Shown one piece after another: positions 30,428 through 40,917 of a stretch of 64,000 nucleotides of DNA. The DNA is from Bradysia coprophila (taxonomy: Eukaryota; Arthropoda; Insecta; Diptera; Sciaridae): positions 1,026,645-1,090,644 of the forward strand of contig NW_023503941.1 of the NCBI RefSeq assembly GCF_014529535.1, read 5' to 3'. Each line of letters begins with the position of its first letter. Positions within the stretch are counted from its first letter, which is position 1. Position numbers and translations under genes: made by a program. The notes under the pieces were generated by a model that did no database searches, was not told the origin of the DNA, and saw nothing but the letters and a program-made list of their open reading frames with translations.

Positions 30428-30844
30428 TTGTTTACTTCTGAACAACTTCTGGATTTTTTAGCTGTTTTCGACCATGCCAGTCAAACAATTTTGAATGATC
30501 ATTCTTAAGATTCACTAACGAATTCCCTAAAATAGACCCTGGTTCAACCCCAGATTTTCCTATGTAAAAGTTGATGTTATACGACCTGTTCCGTTGATGC
30601 CAAGTGAAAAATTAACAAAATTCTAATAATTTTTAGTAGTGTCGTCATGGTCGCCGACACAGTAAAAATTTGAAATTTCATTTATTATTTTTACAATGTT
30701 CAAAGATAAAACAACTCTTGCCAGGTTTCCTTTTTGAATGGCGATGTTAATGTGTTGAATGAAAATTTACTTCGAGCTCTCGGACCGTTTTAACCAAAAT
30801 TCTGAAATTCACAAACAACGTCAAGCAAAAATATTTTAAATATA

Positions 30845-30992
30845 TTTGCATCGCTCAACGAATTGATAAGATCGGTGATTACATCTACATGCAATTCGGA
30901 GCTTCAACATTTTGATATCTATTTTAAATGTTCAGTTTACATTTTATTTTCTATTCCCGTACCGATCTTATCAATTTATCGAACCATGCAAA
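30845..30992. mobile_element. Fold-back repeat with GATAAGATCGG arms
   Basis: TTTGCATCGCTCAACGAATT...GATCGG at the left is inverted as CCGATCTTATCAATTT...CATGCAAA at the right. No certain duplication of the target was seen. Confidence 0.65.
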
Positions 30993-31016
30993 TAAATTCA
31001 AAATATTTCGTATTTG

Positions 31017-31085
31017 ATTTTATCTACCTAGATGAAATAATAGCAGTGGAAAAAGTGCTATTATTTCGCCGTCGGTAGATAAAAT
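31017..31085. repeat. 69-bp hairpin
   Basis: ATTTTATCTACC ... AATAATAGCA is inverted as TGCTATTATT ... GGTAGATAAAAT around a ~10-base loop. Confidence 0.7.
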
Positions 31086-31138
31086 AGCGTATTCACCTCT
31101 GTCCAAATGTTTATTTAGACCAAAGTATATAAACTTTG

Positions 31139-31443
31139 AAGGTAATGCAAATCCGCAGTTACACACGGATCCAAACTTTCAGGTGAATTTTAGCTCTGTC
31201 ATGTTGCACACGTATTGAATTCGTTTGCGTCAAGTTGCATCTAGTGGTAAATTTGGAACTATTTAGCGGCGTTATGTTGCACACATATAAGATTCGTTTG
31301 CGTCAGGTTGTATTTTGTGGTGAATTGGAAGGATTTAAGGCTGTCATGTTGCACAAGTCTAAGTTAGACAACATGCGAAAATGAATTCACCTGAAAGTTT
31401 GGATTCGCAATTTCTCTGATCCGCTGAGGGTCTGCATTACCTT
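31139..31443. mobile_element. Fold-back repeat with AAGGTAATGCA ends and an internal ~72-bp tandem
   Basis: The ends AAGGTAATGCA / TGCATTACCTT and inner arms CCAAACTTTCAGGTGAATT / AATTCACCTGAAAGTTTGG are inverted. Inside, CATGTTGCACA ... CGTTTGCGTCA recurs at about 72-bp spacing (two full copies and one partial). Confidence 0.75.
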
Positions 31444-32055
31444 CAGTGTTTACTTACTTTGGTTTTGTCCACCGAAATGTCATTACATTTTCATATTGTG
31501 CCGTAGACTATTTAAAATCCTCAAAATGTTTTATCCTTCTTTTAATCATCAGGCATTTTGTATTTTGTCCCACATCGGGCTAATGAGAACATAAAGCCGC
31601 ACCAATGAACTCGATTTGTAGAATAAATTTCGCACACCAAGAACTAAGAAAGAAAACTATTCGATTAAGTGAACCGAGTTGATCATTGAACCGAGTGAAT
31701 TTGGGTAATCGAATAACGTTTTTCTTAAAAATGGAAGAAGGAGCCAAGTTCTGTTTTCAGCCGACCTTATTGACTTTTGTACGCGTAAGCGAATAATTTC
31801 AATTTATTATAAGTTGATGTCAGTGGCATGTTGTGTAATGACTCCTTTTCACAGGCGAAAAGTTTTTGTCAATTGACGCATTGGCCAAAATTCCTCGTCA
31901 ATCCAAAAAACCATTTTGTCGTTTAGGAACAGAAAAAAAGGAAAATGGCGACGAGTGGTTTCTTGTCGACAGCATCGTCCAAATGGTCGATATCAAAGAA
32001 GAAGAAGAGCCCTTTTTCGTCGTCCGGTTGCTCGGATACGAAGACGAGTAAGTTT

Positions 32056-32508
32056 CAGAGAGATGCTAAGATAACGGCTGGGACGCCGTTTCGACGGATA
32101 GAGGGAATTTGTCAGCCTTTTTCATATAACGAATGAAATGTCAAAAATGGCTGACTTTTTCCAAAATTGGTCGGTTGTTTACAAAATAATTAATTTTTGA
32201 CTACAATGATTCGAGAAGCAGAATATGGAAATACGTTTGCATTGGTGTCAAAATTAACGTACGTGTGTACGAATACTGAATCTGATTTATAAATAAATGG
32301 ACTTACGTTCATTCTGATCCCACAAGGATCATGTTAGCAATTTATTTCATTAAAATTGGTGATGCTATAAGTATTAAGAAAAATCTGTGGTTATGTCTTT
32401 TTCAATTTGACAGCTGGTCGCATACGGTTCAATTTTTTTCAGAAATGATGGACAAATTCCCTCTATCCGTCGAAACGGCGTCCCAGCCGTCATATTAGCA
32501 TCTCTCTG
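32056..32508. mobile_element. hAT-type MITE (453 bp) inserted on a 5' splice site, TSD GTAAGTTT
   Basis: The ends CAGAGAGATGCTAAGATAAC and the complement of CATATTAGCATCTCTCTG continue as long inverted arms (GGCTGGGACGCCGTTTCGAC). The 8-bp duplication GTAAGTTT at 32048-32055 and 32509-32516 is itself a strong splice donor, so the insertion doubled the donor of the exon ending at 32047. No coding capacity. Confidence 0.93.
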
Positions 32509-32562
32509 GTAAGTTTTGTTATTTATTTGACCTAGTCGCTAATGATCTCCTCTTGCCGCAAT

Positions 32563-32721
32563 CCACGCCGTAAGTGTGCCTTAAATTTGAATTTTAAGTG
32601 AACGATTCGATGAAAAAGTGAACCAAAAAATACATTTCAACGCTTCATCGTATGAAAATGACGCTACGTTAGAAAGACCTCCGCACTTTCCATTTTGAAT
32701 TTCGACCACACTTACGGCGTG
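32563..32721. mobile_element. ATTCACGCC-family MITE, copy b
   Basis: The ends are CCACGCCGTAAGTGTG and CACACTTACGGCGTG, with AAT at 32560-32562 and 32722-32724. It is inverted relative to copies a and d. It ends 18 bp before the AG acceptor at 32738-32739, so it sits at the extreme 3' end of the intron. Confidence 0.88.
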
Positions 32722-33493
32722 AATTTTAATAGTTTGCAGCGAAAAGCCAACGTTGAAGACACTGCGGTTTATGATAGATTCGTTCACCCGAGGAGATTTC
32801 CGGCCTGCCGATTGGGTAGCTGTACTACGGTCAAAGAAAGATGGCCACTCGCAGTTTGGCTGAAGTGGCTCTTCCGACGGAGACCGGCGATTGTGTGGAA
32901 CTGCTGGGCGAACTGAAAAATGGGATTCAAGCTGCACGTTATTCTCCACGTATCGGTTCAAAAAAAAATTATTTTATTACTGAAACCATAAGTCACAATC
33001 GAACTAAAGATGTGCAGCTAAAAAATTCAAAAACACTGAAGGCCTGGCATGCAAGAACATGGATTCGTTATTACGGTACATTCGGGACGGTATCAAGGCA
33101 GTGGAACGTCAAACACCAGAAAGTCCACATTTTGTGGTATTTTTTGTTGCCCGAAATTTTGGCGTGCATCAGGCCAGCACGGATCAGTGTTTGGATTTGC
33201 ACATGGCAGCATTGGTAGTCAGATCCAATGGGGCGGATAAAAGTGGTGAGTGGAGGAGATAGACCAGCCATTTATTACGATCCCAATCCCGAATGCCTTG
33301 GCCATGATATTTCTAAATTTTTAAAGTGTCTAAAAATAGATCCATTCACATACCAATACGGATGTGCTTCAGGTAATTTTTCGAACCTAGCAATTCAATA
33401 TTCAACATTCAATATTTTGCAAAAATGTTCTCGAATATTGCAGGAAGTTTAGAATATTGCAGGAAGTCTGGAAGTTTTGGGGTAAAGAATAGG

Positions 33494-33630
33494 CGTGGGC
33501 GATAATGATAATGATTATCGATAATTATCGAATTCCGATATTTTGCTAATTATCGATAATTATCAAATTGTCGATAACGATATGATTAATCGATTATCGA
33601 TAATTTCTTTCGATTGATACTATCGATAAT
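33494..33630. repeat. ATCGAT-rich repeat with four TATCGATA motifs
   Basis: TATCGATA occurs at 33516, 33551, 33595 and 33621 within a GATAATTATCG-type repetitive stretch that begins TAGGCGTGGGCGAT. TATCGATA is the Drosophila DRE core; here it is more likely the degenerate end of a transposon than a promoter. Confidence 0.6.
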
Positions 33631-33672
33631 TTTGAACGTCTTCAATATTCTATAATTGCATTGGGTCATCTC

Positions 33673-33800
33673 GGTGCACCACGCGTCACCTTGGTGCACC
33701 ACGCGTCACCTTGGTACACCACGCGTCACCTTGGTACACCACGCGTCCCCTTGGTGCACCACGCGTCACCTCGGTGCACTACGCGTCACTTCGATGTACC
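33673..33800. repeat. 20-bp tandem repeat (GGTGCACCACGCGTCACCTT), about 6 copies
   Basis: Units start at 33673, 33693, 33713, 33733, 33753 and 33773, with a decayed partial at 33793. The unit contains ACGCGT in nearly every copy. Confidence 0.95.
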
Positions 33801-34146
33801 ACTAGGACAAAACCTGTCCAAGATCCACCGTCAACTTTACAAACAGTGGCAGTATCGTTTGTCCTGTTTTAATTTTGAAATTTTAAAGTGTTGTCATTCT
33901 AAATTTTAGTAATCGGTCGGCCAGCTACACTTTTACTGCGATGGTAGGGCTTTTTGTTGATAAAACTTTCGTGTATTTTCCTCATCAGCTGCCATTTGTA
34001 GCGGCACCTACACCGATATCAGTTCTTTTGTAAGTGGATAACAGGACTTGCGTCACACTTCCACTGTAAGTGGTTTTGGGGGATATCAGTTCGTTAGTAA
34101 GTTGTTAGAATTTCGTTGCAGTTTGAATGAAATATTCTTCTTACAG

Positions 34147-35433
34147 AATTTTTTTGGATTTAAAGCTTTCTAAAATATGTGACTGGAAAGGAATATAGTC
34201 GTGTCATAGCTCATTTTAAAGGGAATTTCAAGAGCTTTCAAACTCGACGTAAAGATTCGCCGGGTTGCAGATTCGATGACCTTCTAGTGTGTAGAAAATG
34301 GTACGAGAAAAACCAATTTTTTTTAATTTTTCACAAGGGAGGGACGGATCGATTTTTTTCGCGATTTTTTGTCACCTATCAGTAGAAACACGAAAAATAA
34401 GAAACTGGTACATCGGGCATTCTCAAAATATTGTCTCATTTAAAAGATTTTACAAAAAGAAAATCGATGAAAATAGCACTTCCCACTCAATTTCACACCC
34501 AAATCACATCCACTCTGAACTTAGTCAAATATGGCTTAACGAAGAAAATCGTCGTCAAAGTCGTTAATCTTAACATGAGTATTGTTTTTGAAACGTCAAA
34601 TCCACAACACAAAAATTTAGTGTCGACTGTGAAAATTGTAATAATTTCGGTGATTTCGATGTGATTTAATTCAGATTTTGTGCGGAAATGTGCTTCTTGT
34701 GTTTTTTTAACAGTGCAATCAACGGTTGACTTAAAATATTCGTCAAAACCACCGAAATTACGAAAAATTTACATTGACCAATCATGTAAACAAACAACAA
34801 TATTGTCGTTTGGTGTGATGCTGAAGTTCAAAAGAGATGACCCAGTAGAAATAAAATGTCGGCGGTAATCTTAAAAATTACGTTTTTGCGGAAACGCTTT
34901 AGCTTAAATGTGTATAAGTTTCCGGTAAAACAAATTAGTGCGAAAGCAATCACTTTTGAGGAACTTTACGATAACACCTTTAGTTATCCCTCATTTATGC
35001 AAAAACAGTTCCGAATTGTTCTTAGAATTGCTGGCGTTAATAATGCAGCAATTCTGGGAAGAAATAGCCGACTTTTGGGGTAGCTTTAACTCGTATCTTT
35101 ATGATAATCGAAAAATCATCAAACTGACCATTTTTTTTTAAATTTCTCCTTACATCGCTCATTTCTTCCCAGGATTGCTGCTCTATTAACGCCAGCAATA
35201 CTAAGAACAATTTGGAACCGTTTTTGCATAAATTGTGAAAAATTAAAAAAATTGGTTTTTCTCGTACCATTTTCTACACACTAGAAGGTCATCGAATCTG
35301 CAACCCGGCGAATCTTTACGTCGAGTCTATATTCGTTTGAAAGCTCTTGAAATTCCCTTTAAAATGAGCTATGACACGACTATATTCCTTTCCAGTCACA
35401 TATTTTAGAAAGCTTTAAATCCAAAAAAAATCT
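34147..35433. mobile_element. Fold-back element with ~200-bp arms
   Basis: 34147-34342 is inverted at 35235-35433 (shared GGATTTAAAGCTTTCTAAAA, TAGTCGTGTCATAGCTCATT). An inner inverted pair around AGCAATTCTGGGAAGAAAT / TTTCTTCCCAGGATTGCTGC lies at about 34995-35075 and 35160-35235. No transposase and no clear target duplication. The short frames at 34298-34664 and 34680-35141 lie inside it and look non-genic. Confidence 0.75.
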
Positions 35434-36346
35434 GAAAAAGTCGTGGTCGGGAGAACTTTTTGTAATTTTTCATCGGTGACTCGAATTTTTTTAAATTTTA
35501 AAGTATGCCAAATTGAAGCCACGGTCTCTACGATTAATTATCATATACACTTAAGATATATTTTTCCACACAGCCGGCAGAACTAATCTCACTATGGCTT
35601 TGAGACCAAAAAAAGTCGGTTTTCAGAGGTGCGCATGGGAGCTTCGATCTTCAAAAATTCTTTTTTTTGGTATTTTCGTGTTCAGTGGACCATTCTGCAT
35701 CGAACCTACCCGCAGGCCTTAAAAAACAAAATACTTTCGTCAAAACACTACACCCTATTCCACATTCAATTGAACCAACGAATTCAATTTTGATTTAGTC
35801 GATTGGCACCATTGACATACATGTGGTTAGTTCTCATTATCTGCTTGTGGTGGCACCATATACTTTGCGTGTCCAAGCAGTTAAAGAAGTACTAGGTAGC
35901 GTTAATCAACATTCTGAAAGGACAGTTTAGATCACATCTGACTTGATCGCAAAGGCAGTAAGCAATTTAGAAGTGCTTTTTTCGTGAGTGGAAATCAAGA
36001 CTAAATGTTTGAATGGTTTGTTCATTCATCTGTATGAGATTTATACCTGTCCTGCCCGCATAGCTTCTGTCGTTATTCACAGCCGTTTAAACAGTTTAAA
36101 ACAGATTTAAAAAAAAGATTAATAAATTTAAAAGAATTTGTTTTGTTTGGTTTTTCTGTGCTTTTTTATTTGTCTTACAAATGTGTCTTACACATTATTT
36201 CAGATTAAAATTTCGTTGTCGTATCAAACTGTTTGAATAATTACATTCCAAAGGAATTACATTCCAAAGGAACATAATTCTTTGGGATAGACTCGTCAAA
36301 CATTGTAGATAAGAATAAACCATTAAACAAGCTCAATTCAATTTCA
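35434..36346. other. Unassigned sequence downstream of the sulfotransferase
   Basis: AT-rich. The minus-strand poly(A) signal (TTTATT on the plus strand, 36165-36170) is a candidate end for the sulfotransferase transcript. No other gene was seen. Confidence 0.4.
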
Positions 36347-37442
36347 TTACTGATAAAACGTGCAATTTCCCATGTGCACTCGAATTTCCTCGTCAAATTT
36401 GTTAATCCAATGAGCAGGCATTTCGTCCTTATATGCGCCAGCTATTCCTCGTCTGATGAATTTGAATTCTTTATTGATCGCTGCTTTCTGAATACGTTCT
36501 TCAAAATTACAACTCGGATTTTGTCGCATCGAATCGACTTGAAGGTGTTCATACAACGTGTGGATTTCATCATTTGAAAGACTTTTTCCGAGAAAGTCTG
36601 CTATTTTCTGTAACACATCCTTCAAATCACGCTTCATGTCCTCGTAAGTAAGCAAAAGAATGTTGGGCAGATGTCTTAATTTCCAGAATCCCATTACGTG
36701 ATCAAAGTATGGACCACATAGTACTAAAGAAGTATTTATTCACAAAATAACATTATTATACGCCCAGCTAATGCTCTATTTACCTTGACCCGATAAATAC
36801 AGTCCGAAAAAGTCATCCAAATTCCCCTTGAAACCCCGCATACTTTTCATGTGATGGTAGTAAGAAATGGCTGCGTCCTTTGGATTACGCATGACATAAA
36901 TGATTTTTGGCTGAATTTTCCATACTGCAGTCGGTAGAAAAGCCATAGGCAAATGGCATTTGATGTGACGAGGTGATTTTGTCCGATTTAACAAATCTAT
37001 TTCACTGTCGTTCAGTCCTAAAATTTCAGTTTCGTTCGCTTTTAGTGATTCGTACCTGAAATATCACCTAGACTTATGGGATTTCATTTTGGAAAAAAAA
37101 CAAAACAAAAAATTACTCAAGCAAACGAAAACGTTCATACAACAAATTCTGTGATTTTGCCGTTTCATAATCCAAATTATTATTGATCAACCACACCATT
37201 TCTTGAGCCCAAGTGGTGCCAGATTTACTGATTCCACATAAAAGCACATCATCCGACCGCACCTCAAATTCTTGGATCTTATCATGTATTTCGGCATATT
37301 TTGCTGGCAGAACACAATAGTTGGGCTTATAATTATCACCTAATGGCGTTTTGGGCGAATAGTTCAAATAAAATTTTGTGAATTTTCGATCAACTTCATA
37401 CTGACTACGTGGGTCAGTTATTAATTCAGCTCTAAATGACAT
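36347..37442 (-). CDS. Cytosolic sulfotransferase (SULT family), three exons
   Basis: This enzyme transfers a sulfonate group from PAPS to hydroxyl or amine groups of small molecules; it is cytosolic. Exons on the minus strand are 37442-37117, 37055-36784 and 36723-36347. The junction phases fit (RLL-E-YESLK; GQ-V-LCGPYF), giving 324 aa, near the family norm. Motifs are ISKSGTTW at 71-78 (5'-phosphosulfate loop), the catalytic-His strand RHIKCHLP with His143 (Cys in place of the usual Thr of KTHLP), YVMRNPKDAAISYYHH at 162-177 (3'-phosphate site) and RRGIAGAYKDEM near the C-terminus (variant of RKGxxGDWK). The introns are 61 and 60 bp. There is no signal peptide or membrane segment. Substrate cannot be inferred; related to the insect St-type SULTs. 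Confidence 0.95.
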
Positions 37443-38261
37443 GAATTATTAATAAAAAAATAAATAAATTGTGACGTGTCGGCACTATTGCTATATGAGA
37501 ACTGATATGAATTACTCGAAGTGACTGAAAAATGTAAAACGAGCATGCGCGCCGAGTTTAATTTTGTTCGTATAGTATGTATCAGAACCTACTCATACCA
37601 ATAATAAGTTGATAAAGGGCTAACTTACGCAACAAAAAACCTAACAAATTCGAACACTCTTACACTCAGTGTTTTTTGATATGGGCTATCTCCCCAAAAT
37701 GACCCATAAACGAGGAGAGAGTAGATCGAAACTGTTTAAAATCATCCCCATTTTACAAAATTAGAATTTGTAAGGTTTGGCGCTTCGGAAATAGTGCTGG
37801 CGATTTTTTTTTTAACTTTTAAAGTGGAATCGGAATGGGCAAAAATATTGCTCGAAACAGTTATAACCTGAATGATCATTTGCTGTCAATGCACCTAGTT
37901 TTAGCTTCTAGCTACCAACATCAGTTACGTTTGGGCACAAACGAAACGTTCAAGCCTTGAACTTCAAGGGAAAAAGGATTTTGATAAGCTGTCTGAACAA
38001 CAAATAAAAAAAATCTGCCAGTTGAAGATTGAATTGAAAATTACATTGGACTGCTGCATGATAGTTATTTGTTCAACGAGAGAAGATAGATAAGTCGGGA
38101 TTTGTATTTCAGTGGTGTTGTTTGTGGCCATAGCGTACAACTCACCCGAGGAAGTGGAAATGTTTGCCCCTATTTAAGAACAACGCTTTTCCAAAGTTTC
38201 AGTGGAGGGGAGAAAATAACTATTCTCTCGCCTGTGCTGTGCGAAAGCGGTTTTTATCACA
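37443..38261. other. Sulfotransferase upstream region, unassigned
   Basis: This should hold the sulfotransferase promoter (minus strand), but no clear TATA box was found. No gene recognised. Confidence 0.4.
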
Positions 38262-38803
38262 GGGAGTTGCGTGAATCGTTAATAATTTTTACAGTGGCTC
38301 ATCATTACAATTGGTTAAATCCCACATTTAAAAAAGATAAAAGTTGAACTTGCGAAGATTGCTTCTGTTAAGTAAATGGACAATAAAGCCGACAGTGTGA
38401 AAGTGTTAAGTCAGCATTTTTGAAAAAGACCACTCCAAAGGAATTTAATGTTTGGCTCTTTTTCGGAGATATTTTACGTCAAACTTTCTTTACATCGGTT
38501 GCATAAAGCTTGAGAGTGACACTATTTACCCAGTAACTATAAATTAGTTGCTGATTCCATCGTAAGAAACCAAAAAGAAAGTTTGACGTAAAATATCTCC
38601 GAAAAAGAGCCAAACATTAAATTCCTTTGGACTGGTCTTTTTCAAAAATGCTGACTTAACACTTTCACACTGTCGGCTTTGTTGTCCATTTACTTAACAG
38701 AACAATCTTTGCAAGTTCAACTTTTATCTTTTTTAAATGTGGGATTTAACCAATTGTAATGATGAGCCAACTGTAAAAATTATTAACGATTCCCGCAACT
38801 CCC
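38262..38803. mobile_element. Fold-back element, ~228-bp arms with ~87-bp loop
   Basis: 38262-38489 is inverted at 38577-38803 with few differences (shared TTTAATGTTTGGCTCTTTTT, GGCTCATCATTACAATTGG). No coding potential. Confidence 0.88.
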
Positions 38804-38996
38804 ACCCAGCCTATCATTTCTAACAGAGAAATTGTAATATTTCCTATCATCTACGTCAATATTGTATGTAAAATTGTCGGAGATGATTTTTCACAACTGC
38901 TTAGACTGTGGTCACTTCTGCAGTCCAGAAAGAAACATTTAAGCCATTTTTAGAAATATTTATTCCCTTGACTTATAAAACACTTCGTGCATACGT

Positions 38997-39114
38997 CATA
39001 TCGCCAAAACTTCAGGTGATTGGGGAACAAGCGGTCTCCGGTTTTAATGAGTGATAGCTCGTTGGACCGCTTGTTCGCAAAGTTAATAAAATCACCTGAA
39101 GTTTTGGCGATATG
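38997..39114. mobile_element. 118-bp palindromic MITE
   Basis: CATATCGCCAAAACTTCAGG is inverted as CCTGAAGTTTTGGCGATATG; inner arms GAACAAGCGGTC / GACCGCTTGTTC also pair. Confidence 0.85.
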
Positions 39115-39207
39115 ACTCTTAACGATGATGAACTCTGTCTATTAGTGACTTCGTATGTAAATAGTAAGATATATAGGAAAACCGAAGAAGTATCGATCAC
39201 TTTGGTA

Positions 39208-39668
39208 CAGGGGCTATTTAGTTGAATTTTCAGCGAATTTTGGCGAATTTGGAGAATTTGACGAATTTTGGCGAATTTTGACGAATTTTGGCGAATTTTG
39301 ACGAATTTTCTCGATTTTTTGTGAATTTATACATGATTTTAAGAAATTTCAAAGAATCGTAGAACTTAGTTACATATTTTTGGCCAAGACATTCTAGAAA
39401 TCTATTTTTAACCGGGAAGCCATGATGGCTTTTTTTTGGAAAAACGATGAAAAATGTCCTAATTTTGTGAATTTTACATATATTTGTGAATTTGGTAGAT
39501 TCTTGCATATTTTTGTTATGCTATATCACAAAACTAGCAAAATATTTCAAAAAACATAAATTTGGAAGAAAATTTTCAAAATTTGAATTTTTTAATTTGG
39601 GAGAATTTCGGCGAATTTCGACGAATTTTGGCGAATTTCTGCAAATTAATTCAACTAAATAGCCCCTG
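39208..39668. mobile_element. hAT-type MITE (461 bp), TSD CTTTGGTA
   Basis: The ends are CAGGGGCTATTTAGTTGAAT and ATTCAACTAAATAGCCCCTG, with CTTTGGTA at 39200-39207 and 39669-39676. The subterminal part is a diverged array of GCGAATTTTGAC-like units, which creates an artificial open frame on the minus strand. Confidence 0.93.
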
Positions 39669-39676
39669 CTTTGGTA

Positions 39677-40600
39677 ATAGGTTAAACAAAAAGGAATTTC
39701 AGATTTCGCAAGTTTAGGAGATATGTTTGCTGTTTCTAAAAGGCGAGTCAGTGGGCGAGTGGGTGAAGATTCAATCAAAGAAAATTCTCCCACGACTGTA
39801 CAATATTCACACAATTCGTACAAAAAGCACTGAAATGCGAAATTATGAATGTGTGGCACTACAACATTTCGCGGCCCGTATGAATAATTCGTCAGGCCCA
39901 TATCAGTTATCACGTAGGTTTTATAAATATCTTTCTTCAATATTTTTTTTCTTCATTTTATAGTCGTATCTATAGCGCTAAGTGTTTTTCAGTCGTAAAG
40001 CACTCAAAGGCCCATTCATTCATACATGTTTGTTCTGATTACAATTATTCGACAGCAGAGAAATTTGTTGTTGTTAACGGGCCCGAAATAGCTAAATCGA
40101 AATAAAATCACATGATTTCGAACTGAAGTGGGGCCCGCTGGCTATAAATCATTTGATTGTCGTAATTGTATAAATTATTGGAGTGGGCCGCTTCATATTT
40201 CGCCATAAATTGGTTATTTTGGGCGTTTTATCGGTTTAATTAGTAATCGATGTACTGTTGTTTATGACAGGGGAAAATTTCCAACGCGATAACTATCTTG
40301 TAAAAATAATCTCATTGGAATGGATTCAACATTTGTGTGAGCGTTTTTATTTTATGTTGATGATGCAGTTTCGGCTGAGGTGATATTTTCAACGAGACTG
40401 TGTCAATACAATGGACATAAATTCCGCAAATAAAATCGCTCATCGAGTAGAGTTCAAAGAAGAGAAAGAGTCTTAAGACTTAAGGCTTTACATGAGGAGG
40501 TAACGCCGATCACTGAGGCCGTTTTCGCAAAAATCCGCTGAACTTTGTTGTAATTTTCATAAAAAATTGCAGCTCGAAGGCGTTACCGATAGCCGCCATG
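39677..40600. other. Unassigned sequence
   Basis: No exon or full repeat recognised. A patch of GGGCCC-type words occurs at about 40080-40195. Confidence 0.4.
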
Positions 40601-40610
40601 TTCAGTGAAT

Positions 40611-40703
40611 TCACGTCGTAAGTGCGGTCGAAATTCAAAATCATTCTCACGCAAGTCTTTCTAACGCAGCGTCATTTTCATACAAGGAAGCGTTTCGATG
40701 GCA
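40611..40703. mobile_element. ATTCACGCC-family MITE, copy c (truncated)
   Basis: TCACGTCGTAAGTGCGGTCG and CGCAGCGTCATTTTCATAC match the left half of copies a and d; the right half and terminal repeat are missing. Confidence 0.75.
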
Positions 40704-40789
40704 TGGTGGCGCTGTCATTTTCAAACATGTCTGGGTGCCCATGTAATTTTTAGCATCAGCGTCATCATGCCACCTCTCGAGTGTATAAT

Positions 40790-40917
40790 TTTGACATATC
40801 GTGATCTTTGCTAATACTGTTGCTAGTTTATACCAAAAGTGCCAATTGGGAAGCGTAAATGTTCTCAACTATTGGCATGTTTGGTGTAAGTTAGCAAAGA
40901 TCACGATACGTCAAAAA
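40790..40917. mobile_element. 128-bp fold-back MITE
   Basis: TTTGACATATCGTGATCTTTG and CAAAGATCACGATACGTCAAA pair, with further pairing of TTGGCA/TGCCAA inside. Confidence 0.75.

Larger units (their letters stand above)
31855..33484 (+). pseudogene. Unidentified multi-exon gene or recent pseudogene
   Basis: I do not recognise the family. Exon-like pieces are 31855-32047 (SIDALAKIPRQSKKPFCRLG ... VVRLLGYED), 32740-32949 (EKPTLKTLRFMIDSFTRGDF, then AEVALPTETGDCVELLGELK), 33018-33372 (LLRYIRDGIKAVERQTPESP ... YYDPNPECLGHDISKFLKCL) and possibly 33463-33484. The splice borders are consensus and the phases fit across 32047/32740 and 32949/33018. The 32950-33017 intron is 68 bp. Removing two MITEs from the first intron leaves 69 bp with a CTAAT branch-like site. 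Against an intact gene, one frameshift is needed near 32860 and one near 33220-33250. A possible start exon (ATG at 31731, donor at 31785) does not match phase. LLGYEDD faintly recalls Tudor-like strands, which is only a guess. Confidence 0.5.

Noticed and set aside
31731..31784. Start exon of the unidentified gene (ATG at 31731, donor at 31785)
   Set aside because: Its phase (0) does not match the phase required by the exon at 31855, so it is mentioned but not annotated.
34298..34664. Overlapping 77-89 codon frames
   Set aside because: They lie within the 34147-35433 fold-back element and have no recognisable domain.
39230..39508. 92-codon minus-strand frame rich in KFxKI repeats
   Set aside because: Created by GAATTTTGGC-type repeats inside the 39208 hAT MITE.
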